From Nocardioides limicola (lineage in GTDB: Bacteria; Actinomycetota; Actinomycetes; Propionibacteriales; Nocardioidaceae): a stretch of DNA of 64,000 nt. The position numbers and the translations under genes were made by a program. The stretch lies in the NCBI RefSeq assembly GCF_016827675.1, contig NZ_JAERJA010000002.1:124001-188000 (forward strand), in the 5' to 3' direction. Under the pieces are notes generated by a model that was not told the origin of the DNA, ran no database searches, and worked only from the letters and a program-made list of their open reading frames with translations. The number at the start of each line of letters is the position of its first letter. Position 1 is the stretch's first letter. This document shows, in pieces, positions 41,112 through 49,774 of the stretch.

Positions 41112-42872
41112 TCAGTCGTCGTTGCCCTGCGAGGGCGGCGGACCGCAGACCACCGAGTCCGACGGGTTGTAGCGGGTGAAGAACGGTTCGCTGCGCACGA
41201 TCGCGCTGTTCCCCGGTCGGTGGAAGTGACGAGTCACCGTCACGTCGAATCCGGACCAGCCGCGGTGCGGCTCACAGCCGGGCTCCTGGATGTAGCGGGT
41301 GGTCGGCTGGGTGACCCGGGACCGTCCGGACTTCACCGCGGTGATGTCCCAGGTCTTGGTCGACCACATCGTCACGGTGACCTCGCCGCGCCGAGACGGC
41401 GTGCTGGGCACGATCCGCGACTGGATCAGGACACCGTGCTCGGTGTCGTTGGCGAACTTCAGGTCCAGGATGCCCCAGGCGACGGTGGCCTCACGGCCTT
41501 CGGGATACCGGTCGATGTAGAACGAGTGCGGGCGGTGCTCGACGTCCTTGAGGCCGGCGAAGAACATCGCGTTGAACAGCGTGGTCGCCATCTGCGACAC
41601 ACCACCACCGAGGTCCTGGACGAGCACCCCGTTGCGGATGATGTAGCCCTCGGTGAACCCGTTGGCGCGGGTGCGCTCCCCCACCGTGTCGTTCATCGAG
41701 AACGTCTCACCCGGCTTGAGCAGGGTTCCGTCGATCAGCTCGGCGGCGCGGCCGATGTTGACGTTGCGGTACGTCGAGTGCGGGTAGTAGGTGGTGAAGG
41801 TCGACACCTGCTCGACGATGCCCAGCGCTTCGGCGTCGGCGGTGCTGAACTCGGGCTCCGCCACCGTGGCCGGCACCTCGGCCCGCCGATCGTCGCCGCT
41901 GGCGGTGAGGACCTCCAGGAACACGCTGGCGACCTCGTCGACGTCGTAGGAGACGCCGGGCTTGGCCGGGATCACCTCGGGCTTGCTGTTGACGATCCGC
42001 ACCGTCGCGTCGACCGGCTTGTCGTCCTCGGACAGGTGGGTGTCGAGCAGGTTCGCGAAGACGCGCTTGCGCACCCGCGGGGAGAGTGCTCCCTCCTCGG
42101 GGACCATCCGCAGTGCGGCGGTGAAGTCGCGGGGGTTGAGCCGCACCGGGGAGTTGCCGAACATCAGTCGGACCGGCCCGGAGACCGCTGGGTTGGCGAA
42201 CCCGTCCACCGCGGCGGTGAGCGCTTCCTCGCCGACCTCGGGGGCCAACGGGGTGAACGGCAGGCGGGCCACCGGGTCGTCGCCGAGGTACGCCGCCTCG
42301 ATAGCGGCACGGGCCCCGGCACGGTCCAGAGCCCGGCCGGGGGCCGGATCGGTGGTCTCGAAACGTCCGGCCCGGAACGTGACAGCGGCGTCCACCGGCT
42401 CGACCGAGACCTGCTCATCGAAGCCGTCGAGCTGCTCGTCGAGGCGGCTGTGGTCGATGACGATCACCGGGTCGAGGTTACGGCCTCCAGTGAAGTAGTC
42501 CCAGAGCCGGACCGGGTGCCAACTGGCGCCGGCTCCGGCAGCGGCTACGGAGGCCTCGTGGTCCACCGAGAGGCCGAGTCGGCGGGCCGGGATCTCCCGG
42601 GTCACCTCGTCGACCGAGACGGTCATGGTGGCCAGCTCACGATCGGCCAGCCCAGCCTTCAGCACCTCCGCAGCACGTTCGGGGGTGTGGCCGCCGATGT
42701 CGACGCCAGCCACCGTCATCCCGCGTGGCACGTTCTCGCCGGCCACCCACCAAGCTGCGGCGTAGCCGCCACCGAGCAGGAGCCCCAGTGCGAGCAGCAG
42801 CCAGAGGACGACCCGGCCACCCCGGTCCTGGGGGGTCTCGGTCGTCGTCGCGGTGCCTGCGTCCGTGCTCAC
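41112..42872 (-). CDS. VanW family membrane-anchored protein
   Basis: A 586-aa protein with one membrane helix (VVLWLLLALGLLLGGGYAAAWW, about residues 21-42), two PG_binding_4-like segments (VAGVDIGGHTPERAAEVLKA), and a C-terminal VanW domain (PGETFSMNDTVGERT, then GGGVSQMATTLFNAMFFAGL) near residues 380-510. VanW roles are unclear but lie in the wall. GTG 42872 follows TAGGAT at seven bases; ATG 42881 adds three residues. Confidence 0.88.
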   Translation of the reverse strand: MSTDAGTATTTETPQDRGGRVVLWLLLALGLLLGGGYAAAWWVAGENVPRGMTVAGVDIGGHTPERAAEVLKAGLADRELATMTVSVDEVTREIPARRLGLSVDHEASVAAAGAGASWHPVRLWDYFTGGRNLDPVIVIDHSRLDEQLDGFDEQVSVEPVDAAVTFRAGRFETTDPAPGRALDRAGARAAIEAAYLGDDPVARLPFTPLAPEVGEEALTAAVDGFANPAVSGPVRLMFGNSPVRLNPRDFTAALRMVPEEGALSPRVRKRVFANLLDTHLSEDDKPVDATVRIVNSKPEVIPAKPGVSYDVDEVASVFLEVLTASGDDRRAEVPATVAEPEFSTADAEALGIVEQVSTFTTYYPHSTYRNVNIGRAAELIDGTLLKPGETFSMNDTVGERTRANGFTEGYIIRNGVLVQDLGGGVSQMATTLFNAMFFAGLKDVEHRPHSFYIDRYPEGREATVAWGILDLKFANDTEHGVLIQSRIVPSTPSRRGEVTVTMWSTKTWDITAVKSGRSRVTQPTTRYIQEPGCEPHRGWSGFDVTVTRHFHRPGNSAIVRSEPFFTRYNPSDSVVCGPPPSQGNDD

Positions 42873-42882
42873 GTCCCGCATC

Positions 42883-43227
42883 CTAGGCATGGAGACGGTG
42901 ATCCGAAGAAGTCCCACGCACCGGCAGTGTCGCCACAGCGAACGCAGTGGCCACCATCACGGCGCCGAGCATCACCCAGCCGTGCACCCCCTCGCCGACC
43001 GCCCAGTCCCCTTCGGGGCGACGCCCGAATGCCAGACCGACGGTGGTGGCGACGCCCGCCACGAAGGCGAGCCGCCCCCACCACTGCCGCGGCAGCGCCA
43101 CCACCGTGCACGTGATCGCGGCGACCGCCAGGGTCAGCCCCCACCAGCGGCTGTGCCACAGCACCATCGAGAGTCCGGTGAAGACACCGGCGGGATAGGT
43201 GAGGAACACCAGCAGCTTGAGCGCCAA
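42883..43227 (-). CDS. Membrane protein downstream of mshB (DUF6113-like)
   Basis: A 114-aa protein from TTG 43227, overlapping no more than a few bases upstream; mshB ends eight bases away. About four hydrophobic stretches (LALKLLVFLTYPAGVFTGLS, WGLTLAVAAITCTVVAL, LAFVAGVATTVGLAF, MLGAVMVATAFAVATL). Position after mshB resembles the DUF6113 proteins of Streptomyces. Function unknown. Confidence 0.7.
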   Translation of the reverse strand: MALKLLVFLTYPAGVFTGLSMVLWHSRWWGLTLAVAAITCTVVALPRQWWGRLAFVAGVATTVGLAFGRRPEGDWAVGEGVHGWVMLGAVMVATAFAVATLPVRGTSSDHRLHA

Positions 43228-43234
43228 CGCCGGG

Positions 43235-44146
43235 TCACAGCCCGGCGAAGAGGTCGGTCTCGACCCCGGACTCGTCGGGGGCGGGGGTGCCCTTCGCGAC
43301 CCGGAAGGCCTCCACCCCCCAGATGCTCTGGCTGCCGCGGTCACCGAGCGCGAAGAGCGGTCCGTCCAACGAGATCTGGGTCGCGTGGGCGGCCAGCGCC
43401 TTCATCTTCGCGTCCAGGTAGGCGTCGCCGTCGACCATGGTGGAGATGTGCTCGTCAGGGCTGAAGATCGACCACAGTTCCCCATCGGGCTCCATGCCAG
43501 CGAAGGTCTCGGTGTCCCCGGCTGCGCGCAGCTCGCGCAGCCCCTGCCGCATCGCCGACGCCGCCATCGTCCCCCAGTAGATCTTGGCGATCTCCCAGGG
43601 CTCACCCAGGTCGAGGCGGTGCGTCGGCACCGCGGCGAGTTGCGCGGCGTACATCGCGACCCGGTGCGCCTGGATGTGGTCCGGGTGGCCGTAGCCGCCG
43701 AACGGGTCGTAGGTGACCAGCACCTGGGGACGCACCTCGCGGATCACCTCCACGAGCAGGTCGGCCGCTTCGGTGAGGTCGGCGTGCCAGAAGGCGTTGG
43801 CGTGGGTGGTGTCGGCGGGGATCGCATGCCCGTCCGCGTGCCACTGCATCCCCGAGTCCCGGTATCTCCCGAAGCCGCCCAGGAAGCGGTGGTCGCTGAC
43901 CCCGAGGGCCGCCATCGCCGCAGCCAACTCGCCGCGCCGATGTTCACCCAGCCCGTCCTGCTGGTCCGCGGCCAGGTGGGACAGCTCCGGGACCAGGATC
44001 TCGCCCATCTCACCGGCGGTGCAGGTCACCAGGGTGACGCTGCGTCCCTCCGCGGCGTACCGGGCCATCGTGGCGCCCTGGTTGATGGTCTCGTCGTCGG
44101 GATGCGCGTGGACCAGCAGCAGGCGGTGGTCGGTCTTGGCTAGCAC
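43235..44146 (-). CDS. mshB: GlcNAc-Ins deacetylase of mycothiol synthesis
   Basis: A 303-aa LmbE-type zinc deacetylase, second step in mycothiol synthesis. Zinc ligands are in VHAHPDDE (His15, Asp18) and [11 protein letters not shown]. Full-length similarity to mycobacterial MshB (start, YLGG-like block, end WETDLxAGL) supports function over the related Mca. GTG 44146 lies six bases after TAGAGT. Confidence 0.93.
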   Translation of the reverse strand: MLAKTDHRLLLVHAHPDDETINQGATMARYAAEGRSVTLVTCTAGEMGEILVPELSHLAADQQDGLGEHRRGELAAAMAALGVSDHRFLGGFGRYRDSGMQWHADGHAIPADTTHANAFWHADLTEAADLLVEVIREVRPQVLVTYDPFGGYGHPDHIQAHRVAMYAAQLAAVPTHRLDLGEPWEIAKIYWGTMAASAMRQGLRELRAAGDTETFAGMEPDGELWSIFSPDEHISTMVDGDAYLDAKMKALAAHATQISLDGPLFALGDRGSQSIWGVEAFRVAKGTPAPDESGVETDLFAGL

Positions 44147-44181
44147 GAAGCCACTCTAGGTCAGGGACGGCTGACCACCGG

Positions 44182-44565
44182 TCACCTCACGCAGACGGCG
44201 GCCAACAACGAGACGACGATCGCCGCCTCCAGCAGCACGTAGCGCCACACCACGGCCGAGCCCCGGCTTCGGTCGAGGAGCATCGACACGCCCCGGCCGA
44301 GCGCCATGCCGCCGATGGCCACCGCGATGGCGATCGGGATCCACCGCTGGCCCGGGCCGTCCGTGACCAGCGACCAGCCGAGCAGCAAGGCGACCGCGAT
44401 CCCGAAGCCGCCGTACACCGAGCGGATCTCGTTGCGTCCGTCCACGGTGTTCACGACTGTCCCGAACCGATCCACCACCCGGTCGGGACGGAGCAGTCCG
44501 ACGATCCCCATGCCGAGGAAGAAGATGGCCGGCCAACCGACCAGGAGGAGCGCGAGCAGCGTCAT
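44182..44565 (-). CDS. DUF4345-type membrane protein
   Basis: A 127-aa protein with four helices. GIVGLLRPDRVVDRFGTVVN, NEIRSVYGGFGIAVALLLGW and GRGVSMLLDR give the DUF4345 pattern. Overlaps the NUDIX gene by four bases. Function unknown. Confidence 0.78.
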   Translation of the reverse strand: MTLLALLLVGWPAIFFLGMGIVGLLRPDRVVDRFGTVVNTVDGRNEIRSVYGGFGIAVALLLGWSLVTDGPGQRWIPIAIAVAIGGMALGRGVSMLLDRSRGSAVVWRYVLLEAAIVVSLLAAVCVR

Positions 44566-45230
44566 CGGGGCGTCTCCGACTTCAGCCGCCGCGGCGCCGC
44601 GGGGAGGTCCAACGGGGGCGGCACCGGTCTGGGTGCCTCAGGCTGGTCGAGCCAGCCGTCATGGGCATCGATGAGCAGCTCGAGCCGGATCAGTGGAGCA
44701 TCGCTGCGCAGCGACCAGGGATGGTCCTCGTCGTCATCCTCCCCGGCCAATCGCTCCCGCTCCACGAGTACGACGTACCCCTCCGACCGCAGCGTCGCCG
44801 CCACCACCTCGGCGTGCTCGGCCTCGAAGAACACCGCCCGGTGGTCGGGGAGTTCGAGGTGGGCGCGGAGCTCGGCGAGGAACGGCCGGTCGGCGTCCAG
44901 CCAGTCGAGGTCGTCGAGCTCGGCGGCGGCCACCCAGCGCACCTGGTCGTGTTCGTGGGGTTGCGGGTCACCCTCGCCCGATTGGGCCAGAGCCACCGTG
45001 AGCTCGTGCCGGTCGTCGATGGTGACGCGCCCGGCAAGCCACCGCCGCACCTCGATCTCGATGCCGAGCTCTTCGCGGATCTCGCGGATCAGCGCCGCCT
45101 CCGGCGACTCGCCCGGCTCGACCTTGCCGCCGGGGAACTCCCACCGGCCAGCTGCCGCTGGCGGGGAGGTACGCCGCGCGGCCAACACCCGTCCGGCGCG
45201 CACGATCGCGGCTCCGACCACGTCACTCAC
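44562..45230 (-). CDS. NUDIX hydrolase, MutT-like with extra C-terminal domain
   Basis: A 222-aa protein. The N-terminal 130 residues hold a NUDIX box (GGKVEPGESPEAALIREIREELGI) next to GRWEFPG, typical of 8-oxo-dGTP diphosphatases. The remaining C-terminal 90 residues (ALIRLELLIDAHDGWLDQPE) form a domain often seen fused in actinobacterial MutT proteins. GTG 45230 overlaps the thioesterase stop. Confidence 0.85.
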   Translation of the reverse strand: MSDVVGAAIVRAGRVLAARRTSPPAAAGRWEFPGGKVEPGESPEAALIREIREELGIEIEVRRWLAGRVTIDDRHELTVALAQSGEGDPQPHEHDQVRWVAAAELDDLDWLDADRPFLAELRAHLELPDHRAVFFEAEHAEVVAATLRSEGYVVLVERERLAGEDDDEDHPWSLRSDAPLIRLELLIDAHDGWLDQPEAPRPVPPPLDLPAAPRRLKSETPR

Positions 45231-46054
45231 CGCGACTCCCCCGACGGGACCGCCGGTCGCGGCATCCGGGCGAGCTGCCTGGCCTGGACCACCAGCCGAC
45301 CGGCGCTGTCCCAGACCTCGCAGTCCTGCTCGAACATGCCGCCGGCCACATTGCGGGTGCTCTGGGTGACCTGCAGCCATCCCGGCGCAGGCAACGCCCG
45401 CAGGTGCGCGGCGAGTTGCATCGTCGGCGCCCAACCGGGTTCGCCGAGGTCGTAGCTCACCGGCGGCAGCACGTCGGCGATGGCGAGCAGGGACAGGGCG
45501 TCCGGGGGCCGGTCATCGGCCATCCGCACCCAGGCCTGCAGTTCACCCCTCCCGGACGGGGCGCCCACGGCCCAGCCGGCCGACTCGGGGGCCATCCGCA
45601 GGTCGTACCGGTCGATGAGCGGGGCGAGACGCCTCACCTCGGCCGGCGACGACGAGGTGGGGATGCACTCCTCGGGTGGCGGCAGCACCGGCGGCACGGC
45701 CGTGGTGCGCACGTCCTCGGGCAGGCGCGCCAAGTCACCGCAGGTGGCCACCCCGACGACCCGCGTCTCGTCGCCCTGGCTCAGCGTCACGGCAGCGGCG
45801 GCGGTGCTGCCACCCACCCTGGCCGGCGTCACCGTGAGGGTGGCGTCGCCCTCGGTGGCCGCACTGACGAAGTGGGCGCTGAACGCCAGCGGATGCGGAT
45901 GCTTGGGGAGCTCGAGCCCCAGAGCCCGGCCCATCGCGGCCATCAGGAAGCCGCCGTTGACACCTCCCCCGACCCACCAGTCACGGGTGAGTTCGAGTCG
46001 ATGTCGCCCCGCGCCGGTGGGGCTGAGGGCGAGGTGACGATCGAGTTCATGCAC
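45227..46054 (-). CDS. Acyl-CoA thioesterase family protein (double hotdog)
   Basis: A 275-aa protein with two hotdog halves: RDWWVGGGVNGGFLMAAMGR in the first and DRPPDALSLLAIADVLPPVS in the second, then QSTRNVAGGMFEQDCEVWDS. Matches the TesB-like 4HBT_3 family. GTG 46054 is chosen since TACCGT lies seven bases before; GTG 46063 is the longer option. Confidence 0.82.
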   Translation of the reverse strand: MHELDRHLALSPTGAGRHRLELTRDWWVGGGVNGGFLMAAMGRALGLELPKHPHPLAFSAHFVSAATEGDATLTVTPARVGGSTAAAAVTLSQGDETRVVGVATCGDLARLPEDVRTTAVPPVLPPPEECIPTSSSPAEVRRLAPLIDRYDLRMAPESAGWAVGAPSGRGELQAWVRMADDRPPDALSLLAIADVLPPVSYDLGEPGWAPTMQLAAHLRALPAPGWLQVTQSTRNVAGGMFEQDCEVWDSAGRLVVQARQLARMPRPAVPSGESR

Positions 46055-46112
46055 GGCGACCACGGTACTGCCACGCCTCCGATCACCGCACCGCCCAGTA
46101 GGCTCGGCAGGC

Positions 46113-46592
46113 GTGAGCAGCGAGCAGCCCATCGATGCGGGGCCAGGGTGGGAGATCGACCCGGAGACGCTGCGCCCGCGGATCCTCGACCTCGACGCGT
46201 TCGCGCACGCGTTCGCCGACGACCCGCACCGCGACATCCTGATCGCCTTGCACACCGGGGACCCCGCCGCGGCCCACGAACTGATCACCACGAAGCTCCA
46301 GTCCGACGGCGGCGTCCGCCTGCGAGCGCTGCTCGGGGACACACTGCGCGACCTCGGCCGGCACGAGGAGGCGATCACGGCGTACGTCGACCTGGTCGAG
46401 GAGTGCCGCGGCGGTCCCCGCGAGGCGGTGATGCGTCAGCACCTCGGCAAGGCCCTCTTCACCGCCGGCCGGATGGCCGAGGCGGCCACGGAGTTCGAGG
46501 CCGCACTCGCGCTGCGGATCGACTCGGGGGCGGACCCGGCGCTCATCGAGTCGTCGCGGCGGGCCCTGGCCCGGGCCCAGCGCGACGTCTGA
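46113..46592 (+). CDS. Tetratricopeptide-like helical protein
   Basis: A 159-aa soluble protein. After a 30-residue lead, helices repeat in TPR style (AAHELITTKLQSDGGVRLRA, GDTLRDLGRHEEAITAYVDL, GKALFTAGRMAEAATEFEAA). A scaffold role is likely; partner unknown. GTG 46113 follows TAGGCT at eight bases. Confidence 0.75.
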   Translation: MSSEQPIDAGPGWEIDPETLRPRILDLDAFAHAFADDPHRDILIALHTGDPAAAHELITTKLQSDGGVRLRALLGDTLRDLGRHEEAITAYVDLVEECRGGPREAVMRQHLGKALFTAGRMAEAATEFEAALALRIDSGADPALIESSRRALARAQRDV

Positions 46593-46604
46593 GTCGCTGC
46601 GCTG

Positions 46605-49019
46605 CTACCGCGGCGCGGTCACCCTGGTCACCGACACCTGGGCCCGGCGGATCTGCCTCCCCGTGAAGGGGAAGCGCACCCACTTGGCGTTGCCGAACAG
46701 CCGGGTCTGGTCGGCCGACCAGGGCGACGTCGGGTCCTCGGACTGCCCATAGGTGAGGATCGTGCGCGGCACCACCCGCGAGCCCCGGAAGGCGACCGCC
46801 TGGATGTGGGAGGAACCGTAGGTGATCGGCCGGTAGTAGGAGCTGTTCCGGCGCGGTTCGCGGGACTCGATGGCGTTGGCGTTGCCCCAGGCATGCTTGC
46901 CGCCGCCGACCCCGATAGGCGGCGCGCCCCGATCGCCGGCGACCTGAAGGGTGCCCCAGGCGGCGTTCATCGGGATCCCCCGGCCCCGGAGTGAGGCGAG
47001 GGCGTCGCGCATCGCCTGCACCGTGGGCTGGTCGGTCTTGAGGCCGCGTGGGGTGTTGAACGGATCGCTGGCATCGAAGGCGACCTTCCAGGCGTCATCG
47101 GGCAGCCGGTCGGCGAACTCGGCGAAGATGTGGGTGCCGCGACTGCTGGTGTTCGATCGACCGTCCCAGTCCCGGAGCACAGCACAGGCGTGGCCGCCGT
47201 CGGCCGCCCGACACACCTGGTCCAGCGCGCCCTGGGCACGGGCCAGCTCCGCCAGTCGTTGCCGGTTGGCGTGCTGGAACCGACGCAGCGCGGCCGGGGT
47301 GACCTTCTGGCCTCGGGCGAGCCTGTCCGTCACGTAGCGGTGCACCATCTGGGTGCGGAAGGTCCGCTCGCACTGCTCACACCCGATGATCCGGGCGTAG
47401 CCCTCGAGTCGTTCGGCGGTGCTCGGCGTCCAGTACGAGTCGTTGGCGTTGGCGACCCAGGACGTGGTCACCAACTCGGGCAGGTTGCGTGGCCCGAAGA
47501 TGCCCGGGCGTGCCGCGTCGGCGTCGGTGCGCCAGGCACAGCTCGAGCCTGCCCGGGAGCCGTCCAGACCCGGGAGTCCGGCGAGCTGGTAGAGCAGCCG
47601 GCCGACCACGGTCATGCAGCTGGCCGCCATCTCGTCGGGCACGTTCGGCACCACCGAGTGATCGGCGTACAGCACGGTGCCGTGCCGGTCGGCCGCGATG
47701 GTGTTGACCCAGGGGATGCCGGCGGTGGCGTCCTGCCTGCGCAGCAGGTCGCGGGCACTGGTCGCCTTCCCCATCGCGTGGAAGGAGTCGAGGGTGCGCA
47801 GGTGTTCGGCGTTGGCGTCCCGGATCGCCCACACGGTGGCCAGGCCCCAGGGCATGAACAGGGCGGGTGCGTCGATGACGTAGCCCTCCTCGGTTCGGTG
47901 CACCGACTTGACGACCTTCACCAGCTTGCCGTTGCGCAGCACGGTGACCTCGACCTCACGCCGCTGGATCGGCTTCAGTCCCTCGGTGGTCAGGTACGAC
48001 GTGCCCCCGACGGCGACGTACTCGTAGGGGGTGAACCGGTAGGCGGTGGAGACGGTGTGGCTCCAGGCGACGTCGGAGTTCCAGCCGATGTTGACCACCG
48101 GCGAGCCGATCAGGCTGGCCCCGGCGACGTCGTACTTGCCCGGGATCGTCAGGTGCTGCTGGGTGAACCGGTAGCGCCCCCGCCACGGGAAGTGCGGGTT
48201 GCCCAGGATCATCCCCTGGCCGGTCGCCGAGTGGCGGCTGCCCACGGCGGTGGCGTTGGAGCCGAATCCGGAGTCCGGGTCGCGACCCAGGCCCGACAGC
48301 AGTCCGTCGACGTCGATGTCGGCGATCAGCGGCAGTTCCGGAAGCCCGGGGTCGGTGAGTGAGGGCGGTGAGGCGCCGACGATCTCCGGGACGAAGACCC
48401 CGGTCGAGGCGAGCACGTTGGCAAGGTGGATGCCGTACCAGAGATCCAGGCGGGTGACCCGGGTGGCGAGGTAGCGGGCGCCCTTGCACTCAGGGTCGGT
48501 GACCTTCGTGCGATGCCGGCGGAGGTACTCGTTCACCCCCGCGGTGTAGCCGGCCACGATCTTGCGCACCTGCTTGCTCGGTCCGGCCACCGGGTCGGCG
48601 AGCAGTTTCTGGACGGCCCTGCGGTTGCGCATGTCGGTGACCAGGACGTCGACCTCGAGGTTGGTGGCCCGCATCGATACCTCGTCGGAGTAGAGCCCGT
48701 CGGGGCCGAACCACCGGGAGCGCTGCCCGCGGGCGGTGATGACGGTGTCCATCAAGGTGCACAGCGACGTCTCCGCGGTGGCGTAGCCGCTGCCGAAGCC
48801 GAGCGAACCGTAGTTCTTGGCGGTGATGTGCGGGATCCCGTGCTTGGTGCGCCGGATGGTGGCGCGGTAGGACTTGCGGGCCGCGGAGGCCCGTTCGGCG
48901 ACGACACTGGGGGCGCTCAACGCCGAGGATGGCTCCGGGGACGAGCCGACTCCAGGGGCGGCGAGCAGCCCGATGACCAGCGGACAGGCGGCGGTGGCCA
49001 CCAGCAGGCGATGCAGCAC
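46605..49019 (-). CDS. Secreted penicillin acylase family Ntn-hydrolase
   Basis: An 804-aa exported protein, signal peptide about 1-27 (VLHRLLVATAACPLVIGLL). The nucleophile serine follows glycine in GFGSNATAV (about residue 253), where autocleavage makes alpha and beta chains. The beta chain shows NPHFPW, HTVST and later SHIQAVAFRGSRVVPRTI. Such enzymes deacylate beta-lactams, lipopeptides or acyl-homoserine lactones; substrate unknown. GTG 49019 with GGGAG seven bases upstream. Confidence 0.88.
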   Translation of the reverse strand: MLHRLLVATAACPLVIGLLAAPGVGSSPEPSSALSAPSVVAERASAARKSYRATIRRTKHGIPHITAKNYGSLGFGSGYATAETSLCTLMDTVITARGQRSRWFGPDGLYSDEVSMRATNLEVDVLVTDMRNRRAVQKLLADPVAGPSKQVRKIVAGYTAGVNEYLRRHRTKVTDPECKGARYLATRVTRLDLWYGIHLANVLASTGVFVPEIVGASPPSLTDPGLPELPLIADIDVDGLLSGLGRDPDSGFGSNATAVGSRHSATGQGMILGNPHFPWRGRYRFTQQHLTIPGKYDVAGASLIGSPVVNIGWNSDVAWSHTVSTAYRFTPYEYVAVGGTSYLTTEGLKPIQRREVEVTVLRNGKLVKVVKSVHRTEEGYVIDAPALFMPWGLATVWAIRDANAEHLRTLDSFHAMGKATSARDLLRRQDATAGIPWVNTIAADRHGTVLYADHSVVPNVPDEMAASCMTVVGRLLYQLAGLPGLDGSRAGSSCAWRTDADAARPGIFGPRNLPELVTTSWVANANDSYWTPSTAERLEGYARIIGCEQCERTFRTQMVHRYVTDRLARGQKVTPAALRRFQHANRQRLAELARAQGALDQVCRAADGGHACAVLRDWDGRSNTSSRGTHIFAEFADRLPDDAWKVAFDASDPFNTPRGLKTDQPTVQAMRDALASLRGRGIPMNAAWGTLQVAGDRGAPPIGVGGGKHAWGNANAIESREPRRNSSYYRPITYGSSHIQAVAFRGSRVVPRTILTYGQSEDPTSPWSADQTRLFGNAKWVRFPFTGRQIRRAQVSVTRVTAPR

Positions 49020-49156
49020 GAGAACTCCCGGGTGTGAGGAACCCCACACAAAGTGGTTGTGCACTACAACGCAGATCCGGTGGTGGCGTTACGCCAGGTT
49101 TTGACGCAGGCATGGCCATCGGGTTGGCTGGGCAGCACCGAGTCCGGGGAGTGTGC

Positions 49157-49747
49157 ATGCGAGGTCCACGCCTTGCCGCCGTCGTTGCGGCGGCGCTGAT
49201 CCTGGTGGCGTGCGCGGGTCCCGACGTCGAGCCGCCCTCGGCGGCCACGCCACCGCCGATCGACGAGGCCGCACCGCCGGGCACGTCGACCACCTGGGGC
49301 GTGCCGGCCGGCATCGAGGGGTGGGAGCTCACCACCTTCGACTCCGACGGCATCCATCAGTTGCGGCACACCGACCTCGGCTGCCAGGTCACCTACCACC
49401 AGAACCTGGGCGCCGCCGCGGCCGCCGCCCAGGGCTTCGACCCGACCGCCACCCTGGACGTGTTCGGGGATCAGTTGGCCCAGCGGGTGCCGGTGCAGGA
49501 GATCCTCGGCGACGTGCCCCCGCTGCTGATCCCGGTCACTGTCGGCGACGAGCCGGCCGAGTTCGTGCGGCGCGTCTTCCGCTATCGCGCCGAGGACGGG
49601 ACGGCGTACAGCACCGACGTGGCGGCGCAGTGGTTCGACGACGTCGAACTGATGATCAACGTCTCCTGCGCCGCCGATCAGGAGGCCGAAGCGCGCCCGC
49701 ACATCGCGGAACTGCTCGAGCTCAGCTCGGTGGTCGGTCATGACTGA
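49157..49747 (+). CDS. Secreted lipoprotein of unknown function
   Basis: A 196-aa lipoprotein: MRGPRLAAVVAAALILVACA with lipobox LVAC (Cys19), a Pro/Thr-rich linker, then a globular domain (LGCQVTYHQNLGAAAAAAQGF ... MINVSCAADQEAEARPHI). Two cysteines in the mature part could form a disulfide. Divergent from the acylase gene. No family recognised. Confidence 0.75.
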   Translation: MRGPRLAAVVAAALILVACAGPDVEPPSAATPPPIDEAAPPGTSTTWGVPAGIEGWELTTFDSDGIHQLRHTDLGCQVTYHQNLGAAAAAAQGFDPTATLDVFGDQLAQRVPVQEILGDVPPLLIPVTVGDEPAEFVRRVFRYRAEDGTAYSTDVAAQWFDDVELMINVSCAADQEAEARPHIAELLELSSVVGHD

Positions 49748-49774
49748 CCGACTGATGGTGGAGGCTGCGGGACC

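Noticed and set aside
49056..49070. GTTGT-GCACT-ACAAC inverted repeat between the acylase and lipoprotein genes
   Set aside because: Five-base arms only; expected by chance at this length. Kept out of the feature list.
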